DNA of 6,276 nucleotides from Flavobacterium sp. (GCA_030151255.1 JASLED010000049.1:1-6276); one strand, 5' to 3'; numbered from the stretch's first letter, positions 1 through 5,712 are shown. Notes: a model not told the origin generated them from the sequence alone. A program made the numbers and translations.

Positions 1-91
1 TGACACGGCGATAAAAGTTATCTGATGGAACTAATCTGTCCAAGCTTAGTTCGTAAAATAATTGTGGGGTAAATTCTTTTCGTCCTTGCAT
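1..91 (-). CDS. IS1182-type transposase, N-terminal fragment (runs off the left edge)
   Basis: Read on the minus strand, an ATG at 91 opens a frame that stays open to base 1 (30 codons). It begins MQGRKEFTPQLF and ends NFYRRV at the edge. This matches the usual start of IS1182-family transposases (M-Q-G-x-K, then a phenylalanine-rich stretch, then P-x-D-N-F-Y-R-R). In that family it leads into a DUF772 domain and a DDE catalytic domain, which would lie outside the window. The transposase would cut and rejoin the ends of its own insertion sequence. Whether the element is intact cannot be judged from 30 codons. The family call rests on remembered N-terminal motifs, not on a search. Confidence 0.72.
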   Translation of the reverse strand, partial: MQGRKEFTPQLFYELSLDRLVPSDNFYRRV

Positions 92-145
92 AGCTAAAAA
101 TACGAATAATTAGCCTATTTTAGAGTTGTGCAACAAGCACAAGGT
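92..145. mobile_element. probable terminal region of the IS1182-type element
   Basis: These bases lie just upstream of the transposase start, so they should hold one end of the insertion sequence. A 6-bp inverted repeat, TTGTGC (126-131) and GCACAA (137-142) around AACAA, sits at about the expected distance from the start codon. It may be the element end or the target it entered. The exact boundary cannot be fixed because the other end is outside the window. Confidence 0.4.
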
Positions 146-198
146 ATTGCCAAAAGCGGGGGTTTGTCTGAATTGAACGCTATTGTTTTCTAATACGC

Positions 199-222
199 CA
201 AAAGCAATTTTATTGGCTTTTG
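199..222. repeat. short hairpin (CAAAAGC...GCTTTTG)
   Basis: CAAAAGC-AAT (199-208) pairs with ATT-GCTTTTG (212-222), leaving G215 unpaired and a loop of three T. It is a compact 10-bp imperfect hairpin in the non-coding stretch between the IS end and the gene remnant. There is no T-run on the plus side to make it a clear terminator. On the minus strand it lies 33 bases past the stop of the 255-474 remnant, so it could be that gene's old terminator. Confidence 0.4.
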
Positions 223-236
223 CTTACCGTGTCACT

Positions 237-261
237 AAATTGAAACTTTTCGCTTCAATTT
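237..261. repeat. 8-bp inverted repeat overlapping the end of the gene remnant
   Basis: AAATTGAA (237-244) and TTCAATTT (254-261) are perfect complements around a 9-base loop. The structure includes the TGA stop (257-255 on the minus strand) of the remnant gene. Its role is unknown and it may be coincidence. Confidence 0.35.
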
Positions 262-474
262 CCGCCACTGACGCCAAGCCCCGAAAACGTTGCTTTAATT
301 GTATCAGCTACATCAATATAGGGCTTCATTGATTTGTAGTCTGTCGTTGCTTTGTTAGTTCCATTGATAATATGTTTACTAATAATATTCAATAACTAAT
401 TTTTTGATTACATCTTCGTCATCAAAAAACACATCTCCTAATTCATTATTTACTTTATTTAAAAAATCAAGACT
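255..474 (-). pseudogene. frameshifted C-terminal remnant of an unrecognised gene
   Basis: Two minus-strand frames overlap end to end and read like one broken protein. The upstream part (474 down to 379, 31 residues then TAG) contains NNELGDVFFDDEDVIKK. The downstream part is open from 395 to a TGA at 257-255 (46 residues). It contains NGTNKATTDYKSM and YIDVADTIKA and ends FSGLGVSGGN. Codon use and composition look like protein, with acidic and helical stretches and no low-complexity runs, and the GC content is higher than in the surrounding spacer. A frameshift within 379-395 would join them. There is no start codon, and a TAG (477-475) precedes the first part, so the 5' portion is missing. 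The family is not recognised. It may be cargo or a host gene cut off by the repeats and IS beside it. Confidence 0.45.
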
Positions 475-517
475 CTATTTTTTTTACGGTCAATCTACGT
501 TTTATTTCTGAAAAGAA
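461..517. repeat. 57-bp direct repeat, copy 1
   Basis: This segment recurs at 619-675 with one difference in 57 positions (T478 versus C636). It contains GACTCTA, an 8-T run and TTTACGGTCAATCTACG. The two copies are 158 bases apart, start to start. Copy 1 begins inside the gene remnant and overlaps the end of the 42-residue reading frame on the minus strand. Confidence 0.92.
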
Positions 518-595
518 GTTATTCTTTTCATTTTTGTCTTGATATAAAGTCTGCGAGAGCAGAGTATGTGGGGAAACAAAAATTATTCTTTTCAT
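467..595 (-). CDS. small hypothetical reading frame (42 residues) in the repeat region
   Basis: An ATG at 595 on the minus strand opens a 42-codon frame ending TGA at 467-469. The peptide starts MKRIIFVSPH and ends RLTVKKIES, and the C-terminal half is basic (EIKRR). Its last 16 codons lie entirely in direct repeat copy 1, and copy 2 encodes almost the same tail (FFSEIKRRL...) without a start. This suggests either a short gene partly duplicated or an intergenic repeat that happens to be open. There is no signal peptide, membrane segment or recognised domain. Treat it as doubtful. Confidence 0.22.
   Translation of the reverse strand: MKRIIFVSPHTLLSQTLYQDKNEKNNFFSEIKRRLTVKKIES
519..543. repeat. 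25-bp direct repeat, copy 1
   Basis: TTATTCTTTTCATTTTTG followed by TCTTGAT recurs at 583-607 with one change (T537 versus C601), 64 bases apart start to start. It begins just after the end of 57-bp repeat copy 1. Confidence 0.85.
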
Positions 596-607
596 TTTTG
601 CCTTGAT
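583..607. repeat. 25-bp direct repeat, copy 2
   Basis: This is the second copy of the 519-543 repeat, ending 12 bases before 57-bp repeat copy 2. On the minus strand it supplies the ATG and the first codons (MKRI) of the 42-residue frame. Copy 1 likewise places ATG-AAA-AGA-ATA upstream of a frame that stops after nine residues. Confidence 0.85.
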
Positions 608-618
608 GCTAAAGAATC

Positions 619-675
619 AAAAAATCAAGACTCTACTTTTTTTACGGTCAATCTACGTTTTATTTCTGAAAAGAA
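619..675. repeat. 57-bp direct repeat, copy 2
   Basis: This is the second copy of the 461-517 repeat, with a single substitution. Near-identity of two copies in such AT-rich DNA argues for a recent duplication or for two insertions of one repeat family. The minus-strand frame in this copy ends KKVES-stop, against KKIES-stop in copy 1. Confidence 0.92.
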
Positions 676-703
676 ATGAACTACTCACTGTTGTTATTTT
701 GTT

Positions 704-823
704 TTAGTATTCGTGAATCTTCGATTTCCCTTCGGTCAGACAGCATTTCTTTTTACGGAAATTGTAACGGTTTGACGCTCGTAAAAAACTAAGGTCGTTT
801 TTAATTTGGTGTAGCATTGGCAT
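704..823 (-). CDS. small basic hypothetical protein (39 residues)
   Basis: A minus-strand frame begins with ATG at 823 (alternative ATG at 817) and ends TAA at 706-704. The peptide contains MLHQIKNDLSFLRAS, the strongly basic RKKKCCLTEGKSK, and ends IHEY. Composition is protein-like and GC is higher than in the flanks. I have an impression of having seen very similar short frames in flavobacterial intergenic regions, but I cannot verify that. Together with the repeats to its left it may belong to a dispersed intergenic element rather than a working gene. There is no recognised domain. The CC pair and lysine cluster could suit nucleic-acid or metal binding, which is a guess. Confidence 0.28.
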   Translation of the reverse strand: MPMLHQIKNDLSFLRASNRYNFRKKKCCLTEGKSKIHEY

Positions 824-882
824 TGTAACACAAAGTGTAAATAAAATTTTTTTTATTTTATGAGATAGCTTCATTTATTTTT

Positions 883-964
883 GATAGTTAGTTTTAATTT
901 TAAATACACCGACTTAATCAAACTTAATATTATTTTATAATAAATTCAAAAATTAAAAACTATC
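883..964. repeat. long imperfect inverted repeat, AT-rich
   Basis: GATAGTT-agt-TTTAATTTT (883-901) pairs with the complementary arm AAAATTAAAAACTATC (949-964), 16 base pairs with a 3-base bulge around a loop of about 47 bases. It lies downstream of the lipoprotein gene on the minus strand and could form the end of that transcript. The loop is long for an intrinsic terminator and the pairing is almost all A-T. Confidence 0.3.
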
Positions 965-1032
965 TGTATTAAAAATTACCACAATATTAGTTATTTACAC
1001 ATACAACAAACTTATTGTTTCATTTAAACTTA

Positions 1033-1479
1033 TTAGTTGTTCAAAACCACTAATTCCATTATTTCTATATCTTTTTTATTTACAACCTCAATCTTCATCA
1101 TCTTTTCCGAAAGTTCTAAAATATAATATCTTACAACTTCATCATCATCGGTAATTGCAACTAATTCTTCTCCATCAAGATGATAACTTCCTTTTTTCTC
1201 TTTTAAACTATATAAATCTTTCGAAAAAAAGTACCCATCTTTTAATTCTACTTGAATATTAGAAAGTTGATAAAATTTTCGTTTCTTTCTTGTACAATCT
1301 TCTGTGAAAGAAAATTGATAAACTACCCATTTTTTTTCTAATAATGCATTAACCTCTGCTTCTGTTTCTACGTTAGTAAAAACATCTTCTACATAAGTTT
1401 CTTTACTACAGCTAACATTTAATATTGCTAAAACACATATGGCAAAAACAATATATAAGGTATTAATTAAGTTTTTCAT
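1033..1479 (-). CDS. small lipoprotein, lipocalin-like (paralogue 1)
   Basis: The 148-residue product has a Lys-Asn start, a hydrophobic stretch (residues 4-20) and a signal peptidase II site NVSC with lipidated Cys24. Asn at -3 is unusual, but Bacteroidota lipoboxes are relaxed. S-K-E after the cysteine resembles the flavobacterial signal that sends lipoproteins to the cell surface. The mature part starts with a linker, then LLEKKWVVYQF (46-56), DC (Cys62), KDGYFFSKD (80-88), G-S-Y-H (97-100) and a strand-rich end (ILELSEKMMKIEVV). The pattern W...DG...G-Y...L resembles small lipocalin-like lipoproteins of Bacteroidota, which suggests a small beta-barrel that binds a ligand or surface partner. 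The function is unknown. The same domain, including Cys62, recurs at 5964-6276 with about 46% identity (47 of 103 by eye). The gene appears to stand alone and is divergent from the 597-residue protein gene. Confidence 0.93.
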   Translation of the reverse strand: MKNLINTLYIVFAICVLAILNVSCSKETYVEDVFTNVETEAEVNALLEKKWVVYQFSFTEDCTRKKRKFYQLSNIQVELKDGYFFSKDLYSLKEKKGSYHLDGEELVAITDDDEVVRYYILELSEKMMKIEVVNKKDIEIMELVVLNN

Positions 1480-1494
1480 AATATAGGAATTTAA

Positions 1495-1516
1495 AATTCA
1501 ACAAATTATTTGAATT
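1495..1516 (-). promoter_or_regulatory. weak promoter-like site with flanking inverted repeat for the lipoprotein gene
   Basis: On the minus strand TAATTTG (1508-1502) is one base short of the TAnnTTTG consensus and lies about 22 bases before the start codon. It sits in the loop of a 7-bp inverted repeat, AATTCAA (1495-1501) and TTGAATT (1510-1516). No TTG element is found at the right distance upstream, so this is only a candidate promoter or operator. Confidence 0.22.
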
Positions 1517-1897
1517 ATCTATTTCGTATTAATTACACGCATTTTGAGATTTTTATTCTATTAATATGATTTTTTTATTAAAAAGTTTCAAAAAACATGC
1601 CATAAACCAAATAATTTGATTTTTAAATGTTCTTTTATATTACACCATAATCAATATTATTTACATAATTGATAAAAATGATTTAAGTAATTAGATGTTA
1701 TCTAAATAATCCTTTGCAAATCGATTAAAAATATATGAATTATAGTTATTTTCTTAAATAAAAAGCTTATTTACATTAACATTCATTGTAGAAATTTTAA
1801 TCTTTATTATCGTTTAATTTATATTTTCATTTTATTCTAAGGCTCATTTTTTTTCACTTTTCAAATAAATTTTTAAAGAATTAATGACAACTACCTT

Positions 1898-1926
1898 TTT
1901 GTATGATAATTATCAGTTATAAATTG
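1898..1926 (+). promoter_or_regulatory. candidate promoter of the 597-residue protein gene
   Basis: TTTG (1898-1901) is followed after 18 bases by TAAATTG (1920-1926), one T short of the TAnnTTTG element. That leaves about 47 bases to the ATG at 1974. The spacer contains the perfect 12-base palindrome TGATAATTATCA (1904-1915), which could be an operator. No Shine-Dalgarno sequence precedes the start, as is normal in this phylum. Confidence 0.33.
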
Positions 1927-1973
1927 TTTTAAAAAGAGGAATTTTCACTCCTTAAACAAAAGAAATTAATCTA

Positions 1974-3767
1974 ATGAAATTAAAATCACTTCACTCGTTC
2001 CATATTCCGGTTATGGGGCTAGCTTATACCATAGATAGTCCAATACGTGTGGCGCAATACGGCATCACTTCTACAATTTCTGTGATGGATGATGAATTAT
2101 TAGAAAGACTAAACAAGTTTTATTGCGAAAAATTTGAATTACCTTATCAGGAAATCACAAAAAAAATTGAAGATTTTAGAGCAAAAAGAATTACAGCTTA
2201 TTTAAATACGCTAGATACAATTGTAAAACACAAATTCGAAAACTTTAAACACAAACTTGCAGAAAGTAAAAATGAAATTGAATATTTTATTGATTTACTT
2301 CCAAATATTTCTGAAGTAAAAACAAATCTTCAAAAACATTTAGACGACAACAAAACAATTAGCTCATTAAAATCATTTTTAGACGATCATTTAACTGCAG
2401 GAGAAATTGACGTTAATATAATGACCAAAGTTGATCGCGAAAATTATAACAAAAACGAATTACTTCCTTCTGAATTTAATGATGCACATGCTGCATTAAG
2501 AGGTTTTGCAAATAGTACATTGCAATCGTCAGTGGTTTTATCTGCTGGAATGAATCCAAAGCTTTTCAGTTATTTTGAATCATTTGATAGTTTTTATCCC
2601 AAACAAAATGGCTATTTAGAAAAACGAATTATATTAAAAGTAAGCGATTTTAGATCGGCATTAATTCAAGGAAATATATTAGCAAAAAAAGGTTTATGGG
2701 TTTCTGAATACCGAATAGAATCAGGTTTAAACTGCGGCGGCCACGCCTTTGCTACCGAGGGTTATTTACTTGGTGTAATACTTGAAGAATTTAAACAGCG
2801 AAAAGAAGAATTAATAACATCTACACATCAAATTCTTGTAAAAGCCTTAGAGCAAAAAAACAAACCGATACCAAATCAGGCTTTAGAACTTAAAATAACA
2901 GCTCAAGGTGGAGTTGGAACAGCTGCAGAGCATCAGTTTTTACTTGATTATTATAATATTGATACTGTTGGATGGGGTTCTCCTTTTTTATTGGTACCAG
3001 AAGCTACATCTGTCGATGTGCAAACAAGACAATTACTTGCCCAAGCTAAAGAAACAGATTTGTTTATTAGTGAAGTATCTCCGTTAGGAGTTCCTTTTAA
3101 CACCATAAAAGGAGCTACAAATGATTATTATAAACAAGAACGAATAGACAAGAATAAAGCTGGAAGCTCATGCCCTAGAAAATATTTAGCTTTAAATAAA
3201 GCTTATGATAAAGAAGGATTATGCACCGCATCTAGAAAATACCAAAGTATAGAAATAGCAGCTTTAGAAGCCAATAAATCTGCCTTTAGCAATGAAGAAT
3301 ATACAGAAAAATTTAATGCTATTACAGAAAAAGCATGTCTTTGTATTGGTTTAGCAAATGCTTCTTTATTAGAAAATGACCTACCTATTAAAGGAGAAAA
3401 ACAAGGTGTTGTAATTTGTCCTGGTCCAAATATTGCATATTTTACAAAAGAAGTTTCTTTACAAGATATGACACAACACATTTATGGCAATCAAAATATA
3501 ATAACAAATACTAAGCGTCCGCATTTTTTTATTAAAGAATTAAAGATGTATATCGATCATTTTAACAAGGAGAAAAAAGCATTAGAAAACAATCCTTCTG
3601 CCATAAAAACCAAAAAAGTACGCGCTATAAAACAAAATTTACACGAAGGAATTGCTTATTACAAGCATTTGTTTAATGAAAAAGCTCAATTTTATTTTAA
3701 TGATTATAAAAAAGTTTTATCCGAGCTAAATCGGATAGAAGAAGAACTTTTTAGCATAGAACTTTAA
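1974..3767 (+). CDS. conserved 597-residue protein, probable TIM-barrel oxidoreductase relative with cysteine cluster
   Basis: The N-terminus has HIPVMG (10-15), then TIDSP (19-23), VAQYGI (26-31) and SVMDDELLE (36-44). This resembles the opening strand of FMN-binding TIM-barrel proteins such as nitronate monooxygenase and the glutamate synthase core. Residues 45-140 are helical and charged. SGLNCGGHAF (250-259), ITAQGGVGTAAEH (308-320), GWGSPFLLVPEAT (333-345) and SPLGVPFN (369-376) continue the barrel-like, glycine-rich motifs. The C-terminal third carries C400 (GSSCPRKY), C417 (LCTASRKY), C455 and C457 (ACLCIGLA) and C482 (ICPGPN), which together look like an iron-sulfur or zinc site. The last 80 residues are lysine-rich helix. 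There is no signal peptide, so it is likely cytoplasmic. I believe this is a conserved family of unknown function. The enzymatic class is inferred from motif resemblance only. The gene is monocistronic, ending 43 bases before a strong terminator. Confidence 0.95.
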   Translation: MKLKSLHSFHIPVMGLAYTIDSPIRVAQYGITSTISVMDDELLERLNKFYCEKFELPYQEITKKIEDFRAKRITAYLNTLDTIVKHKFENFKHKLAESKNEIEYFIDLLPNISEVKTNLQKHLDDNKTISSLKSFLDDHLTAGEIDVNIMTKVDRENYNKNELLPSEFNDAHAALRGFANSTLQSSVVLSAGMNPKLFSYFESFDSFYPKQNGYLEKRIILKVSDFRSALIQGNILAKKGLWVSEYRIESGLNCGGHAFATEGYLLGVILEEFKQRKEELITSTHQILVKALEQKNKPIPNQALELKITAQGGVGTAAEHQFLLDYYNIDTVGWGSPFLLVPEATSVDVQTRQLLAQAKETDLFISEVSPLGVPFNTIKGATNDYYKQERIDKNKAGSSCPRKYLALNKAYDKEGLCTASRKYQSIEIAALEANKSAFSNEEYTEKFNAITEKACLCIGLANASLLENDLPIKGEKQGVVICPGPNIAYFTKEVSLQDMTQHIYGNQNIITNTKRPHFFIKELKMYIDHFNKEKKALENNPSAIKTKKVRAIKQNLHEGIAYYKHLFNEKAQFYFNDYKKVLSELNRIEEELFSIEL

Positions 3768-3810
3768 AAAAACAACCCATCCATATTTTATAAATTAGTT
3801 ACTATTTCTT

Positions 3811-3842
3811 AAATCGCCATACTACATATGGCGATTTTTTTT
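3811..3842 (+). terminator. intrinsic terminator after the 597-residue protein gene
   Basis: AAATCGCCATA (3811-3821) and TATGGCGATTT (3827-3837) form a perfect 11-bp stem with loop CTACA. The 3' arm runs into eight T (3835-3842). The GC-bearing core GCCAT/ATGGC stands out in this A/T background. It ends transcription 43 bases past the stop codon. Confidence 0.92.
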
Positions 3843-4025
3843 ATAATTGTTCTAAAATGTTAAAAGTAAAAAAGTCAATTTTCGAGAAATTAATCCTCTA
3901 ACAATCTCTTAAAATACTCTTGGCTACTATTAATATAAATCTCAATAAACAAAAGTATTTACAACTTGTTTTTTTTAAATTGTCTTATTTTATTCTTTAT
4001 AAAACAATCTAAAACCACATTAAAC

Positions 4026-4033
4026 TAACTTTG
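4026..4033 (+). promoter_or_regulatory. isolated TAnnTTTG promoter element
   Basis: TAACTTTG matches the Bacteroidota -7 octamer exactly, but no TTG lies 17-23 bases upstream, so the match is half a promoter. It precedes the hairpin cluster at 4071-4134, not a gene. It could be chance in A/T-rich DNA. Confidence 0.25.
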
Positions 4034-4070
4034 TTTGTGTTTTTAAATATTCGCAAAATGCGTTTATTTT

Positions 4071-4134
4071 GTTGTTTTTATTCAATGCGTAAAAAACAAC
4101 TCATAATGGTAATTATTACTCATTAAGGCTTAAT
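4071..4134 (+). repeat. cluster of three adjacent dyads
   Basis: GTTGTTTTTA (4071-4080) pairs with TAAAAAACAAC (4090-4100, one A bulged) around TTCAATGCG. Next comes the imperfect palindrome AATGGTAATTATTACTCATT (4105-4124), and then ATTAAGGCTTAAT (4122-4134), a 6-bp dyad around one G. AATGCGT occurs at 4057-4063 and again inside the first loop (4084-4090). The group could be a small structured transcript or protein-binding sites, with no gene attached. Confidence 0.35.
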
Positions 4135-4541
4135 AGAATAAAAATAAATTTTTTAAACTAACTCTTTAAAAACGAAACACTTCATTAATAATTAATGAAA
4201 TATATGAAGAAAAAAAATAGTCTTTTTTTGACTTTTTCACATTTAAAAAAACATAAAATATTTTTGCTTATTAAGGTATTTTTACACTAAAAATCCATAA
4301 ATAATTTAATCTGTTTTATTTATTAAAAAAGATTTTAATTCACTAAAAACATATAATATATAAGTTTTTACAATGTAAAATAATAAATTAAAGTACAATT
4401 ATTTGTTTTTTAGTTAAATTAATATTCAATAAGCTTACGTGTAAAAATACTATTACACTAAAAAACTTTCAGTATTTTAAGATATATTGTTTAAAAATTA
4501 CGCTATTATTCTTTTAATATTATATTATTATTTAAAATTCA

Positions 4542-4575
4542 TTGTTTTTCATATATATTTTTTTTTATAAATTTG
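4542..4575 (+). promoter_or_regulatory. promoter of the MarR-family gene
   Basis: TAAATTTG (4568-4575) is a perfect TAnnTTTG element. TTG at 4542-4544 lies 23 bases upstream of it, at the long end of the usual spacing. Transcription would start near 4582, giving a leader of about 35 bases. That leader contains a 6-bp inverted repeat, ATATCT (4582-4587) and AGATAT (4610-4615), which could serve autoregulation, the usual habit of MarR proteins. No ribosome-binding site is present. Confidence 0.6.
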
Positions 4576-4616
4576 TAATCTATATCTAATTATCCAAAGT
4601 CTTATAACGAGATATT

Positions 4617-5249
4617 ATGCATTATCAATTATTAAAAAAACTCATTGATTTGGTATATGAGTTTGATGACCTAAACAAAGGGTTTACAAAAAGCTCGGAT
4701 GGCTTAAATCAATTTATCGACTGGTTGAATCAAAGAAGAAGCGAAGATTCAAAAAACACCATGAGTGAGTTGGATATTTTTTGGGAAGGAAAACAAAATG
4801 GTAGAACTAGCGATAGTGTTATCAATACTTTGTTAGTACACTTAAGTAAATACGGAAAATTTCATTCAAAATCTATTCTGACTGATTCTGATTTTTCATC
4901 ACAAGAAGATTTTATCTATCTTATCACTCTAAAGACCTTTGGAGAGATGACAAAAATAGATTTGATCAAAAAAAACATACAAGATAAACCGGCAGGAATT
5001 AAAATCATAGACCGTTTGGTTAAAAAAGGATTTGTAAGTCAAGCAGATTCTAAAGTAGACAAACGCAGTAAAATGGTAAGTATTACTGACGATGGCTTGG
5101 CTGTGCTTGAAGAAAAGATGCCAGAAATTAGAAAAGTTAGTAAAACAGTAACAGGCAATCTTACTGAATTAGAAAAGCTACAGCTTATTATGTTGTTGCA
5201 AAAGCTTGATGATTTCCATAATCCACTATACATCAATAACGAAGCTTAG
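4617..5249 (+). CDS. MarR-family winged-helix transcriptional regulator
   Basis: The 210-residue protein is longer than the typical 140-160 residue MarR protein, because of an N-terminal extension (1-95) that starts MHYQLLKKLIDLVYEF and includes a tryptophan-bearing helix (FIDWLNQRR, 33-41). The DNA-binding part follows: an approach helix (EDFIYLITLKTFGEM, 97-111), a helix-turn-helix (about 112-140, TKIDLIKK...GIKIIDRLVKKGFV) and the wing with the D-K-R-S signature (148-151) leading to VSITDDG. A C-terminal dimer helix follows (TELEKLQLIMLLQKLDDF). MarR proteins bind DNA as dimers and usually respond to small ligands or oxidants. No ligand is evident here. A single cistron with its own promoter is likely. 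The nearest genes are more than 700 bases away, so its targets cannot be inferred from position. Confidence 0.93.
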   Translation: MHYQLLKKLIDLVYEFDDLNKGFTKSSDGLNQFIDWLNQRRSEDSKNTMSELDIFWEGKQNGRTSDSVINTLLVHLSKYGKFHSKSILTDSDFSSQEDFIYLITLKTFGEMTKIDLIKKNIQDKPAGIKIIDRLVKKGFVSQADSKVDKRSKMVSITDDGLAVLEEKMPEIRKVSKTVTGNLTELEKLQLIMLLQKLDDFHNPLYINNEA

Positions 5250-5271
5250 AATAAAATTTTATATTATCTCC

Positions 5272-5285
5272 CTACTTATAAGTAG
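5272..5285. repeat. 14-base perfect palindrome after the MarR gene
   Basis: CTACTTATAAGTAG is self-complementary and lies just past the MarR stop codon. It could fold as CTACT/AGTAG around TTAT-like bases at the transcript end, or bind a dimeric protein. No T-run follows, so it is not a standard terminator. Confidence 0.5.
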
Positions 5286-5390
5286 CTCATTTAGTTAACA
5301 CATACAATTTACTATCTCTCCACTCCAAGAGAGTTCGTTAGCTTGCAATTAGTTAAAGAAATTACTTTACAAGAAATAGATATTGAATAT

Positions 5391-5414
5391 TAATCTTATG
5401 GTTTTATAAGATTA
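5391..5414. repeat. 9-bp hairpin, possible end of the MarR transcript
   Basis: TAATCTTAT (5391-5399) and ATAAGATTA (5406-5414) pair perfectly around GGTTTT. The following bases, GTACTATTTTG, are only moderately T-rich. It is a weak terminator candidate at best. Confidence 0.4.
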
Positions 5415-5421
5415 GTACTAT

Positions 5422-5446
5422 TTTGTTATGCGCATAACATAACAAA
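5422..5446. repeat. nested palindrome TGTTATGCGCATAACA with repeated half-site
   Basis: Bases 5424-5439 form a perfect 16-base palindrome with a GCGC-containing centre, rare in this A/T background. A second pairing overlaps it: TTTGTTATG (5422-5430) with CATAACAAA (5438-5446), because CATAACA is repeated in tandem. It looks like a binding site for a dimeric protein or a recombinase-type site. Confidence 0.6.
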
Positions 5447-5624
5447 CAAAACAACAATTAAAGTAATTATAGTGCTTTTATTGGACGATAGTTTATTTTA
5501 AGCTATTTTGCATATTGAGATTAATAAAGTGTCTTAAATCAAATGTTTTTAGAGCAGAAACAAAAATATATTTAAAAACAATGTTTGGCATGGTTTTCGT
5601 GATTTAAAAATAAATTATAAATAA

Positions 5625-5654
5625 TTGTTTTTTCAATTTTATTGTATACATTTG
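5625..5654 (+). promoter_or_regulatory. strong Bacteroidota promoter with no protein gene behind it
   Basis: TTG (5625-5627), a 19-base spacer and TACATTTG (5647-5654) match the housekeeping consensus in both elements and in spacing. Transcription would start near 5660 on the plus strand. No protein gene lies downstream on that strand. The next gene, at 5964-6276, is on the other strand. The promoter therefore points at a non-coding transcript. Confidence 0.6.
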
Positions 5655-5712
5655 TAGCCGTCTAAAATTTTTAGCACATACAAATCAATTAAAATTGATC
5701 GTTTATGAAGAT

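Larger units (their letters stand above)
1480..1973. other. divergent intergenic region, 494 bases, no gene seen
   Basis: This AT-rich spacer lies between two divergently transcribed genes and should hold both promoters. No reading frame of note, no RNA gene and no riboswitch-like structure were recognised. The candidate sites are listed separately (1495-1516 for the lipoprotein, 1898-1926 for the large protein). The middle part (about 1530-1890) is featureless A/T-rich DNA. Confidence 0.7.
3843..4541. other. long AT-rich intergenic region without a gene
   Basis: About 700 bases lie between the terminator and the MarR promoter. They hold no reading frame with protein-like composition on either strand. 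The only organised part is 4026-4134 (a promoter-like octamer followed by closely packed dyads, listed separately). Bases 4140-4540 are almost pure A/T with no recognisable signal. The length is unusual for a simple promoter region. Confidence 0.65.

Noticed and set aside
461..675. CRISPR array
   Set aside because: There are only two copies of a 57-bp unit with a 101-base gap that itself contains another direct repeat, and no cas gene is nearby.
3203..3481. Minus-strand open frame of 92 codons inside the 597-residue protein gene
   Set aside because: It is fully antisense to strong, motif-bearing coding sequence, and its composition follows the complement of that gene. No promoter or independent support.
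3811..3842. Bidirectional terminator
   Set aside because: The plus-side T-run is clear. On the minus side only the A-TTT of the stem base is available and no gene converges from the right.
5039..5236. Minus-strand open frame of 65 codons inside the MarR gene
   Set aside because: It is antisense to the winged-helix coding region, and its serine/leucine-rich composition is typical of a shadow frame.
5424..5446. dif-like XerC/XerD site (TGCGCATAA resembles the XerC arm of E. coli dif)
   Set aside because: The second arm is missing at the right 6-base spacing. TTATGTTA occurs on the minus strand but in the wrong order and overlapping.
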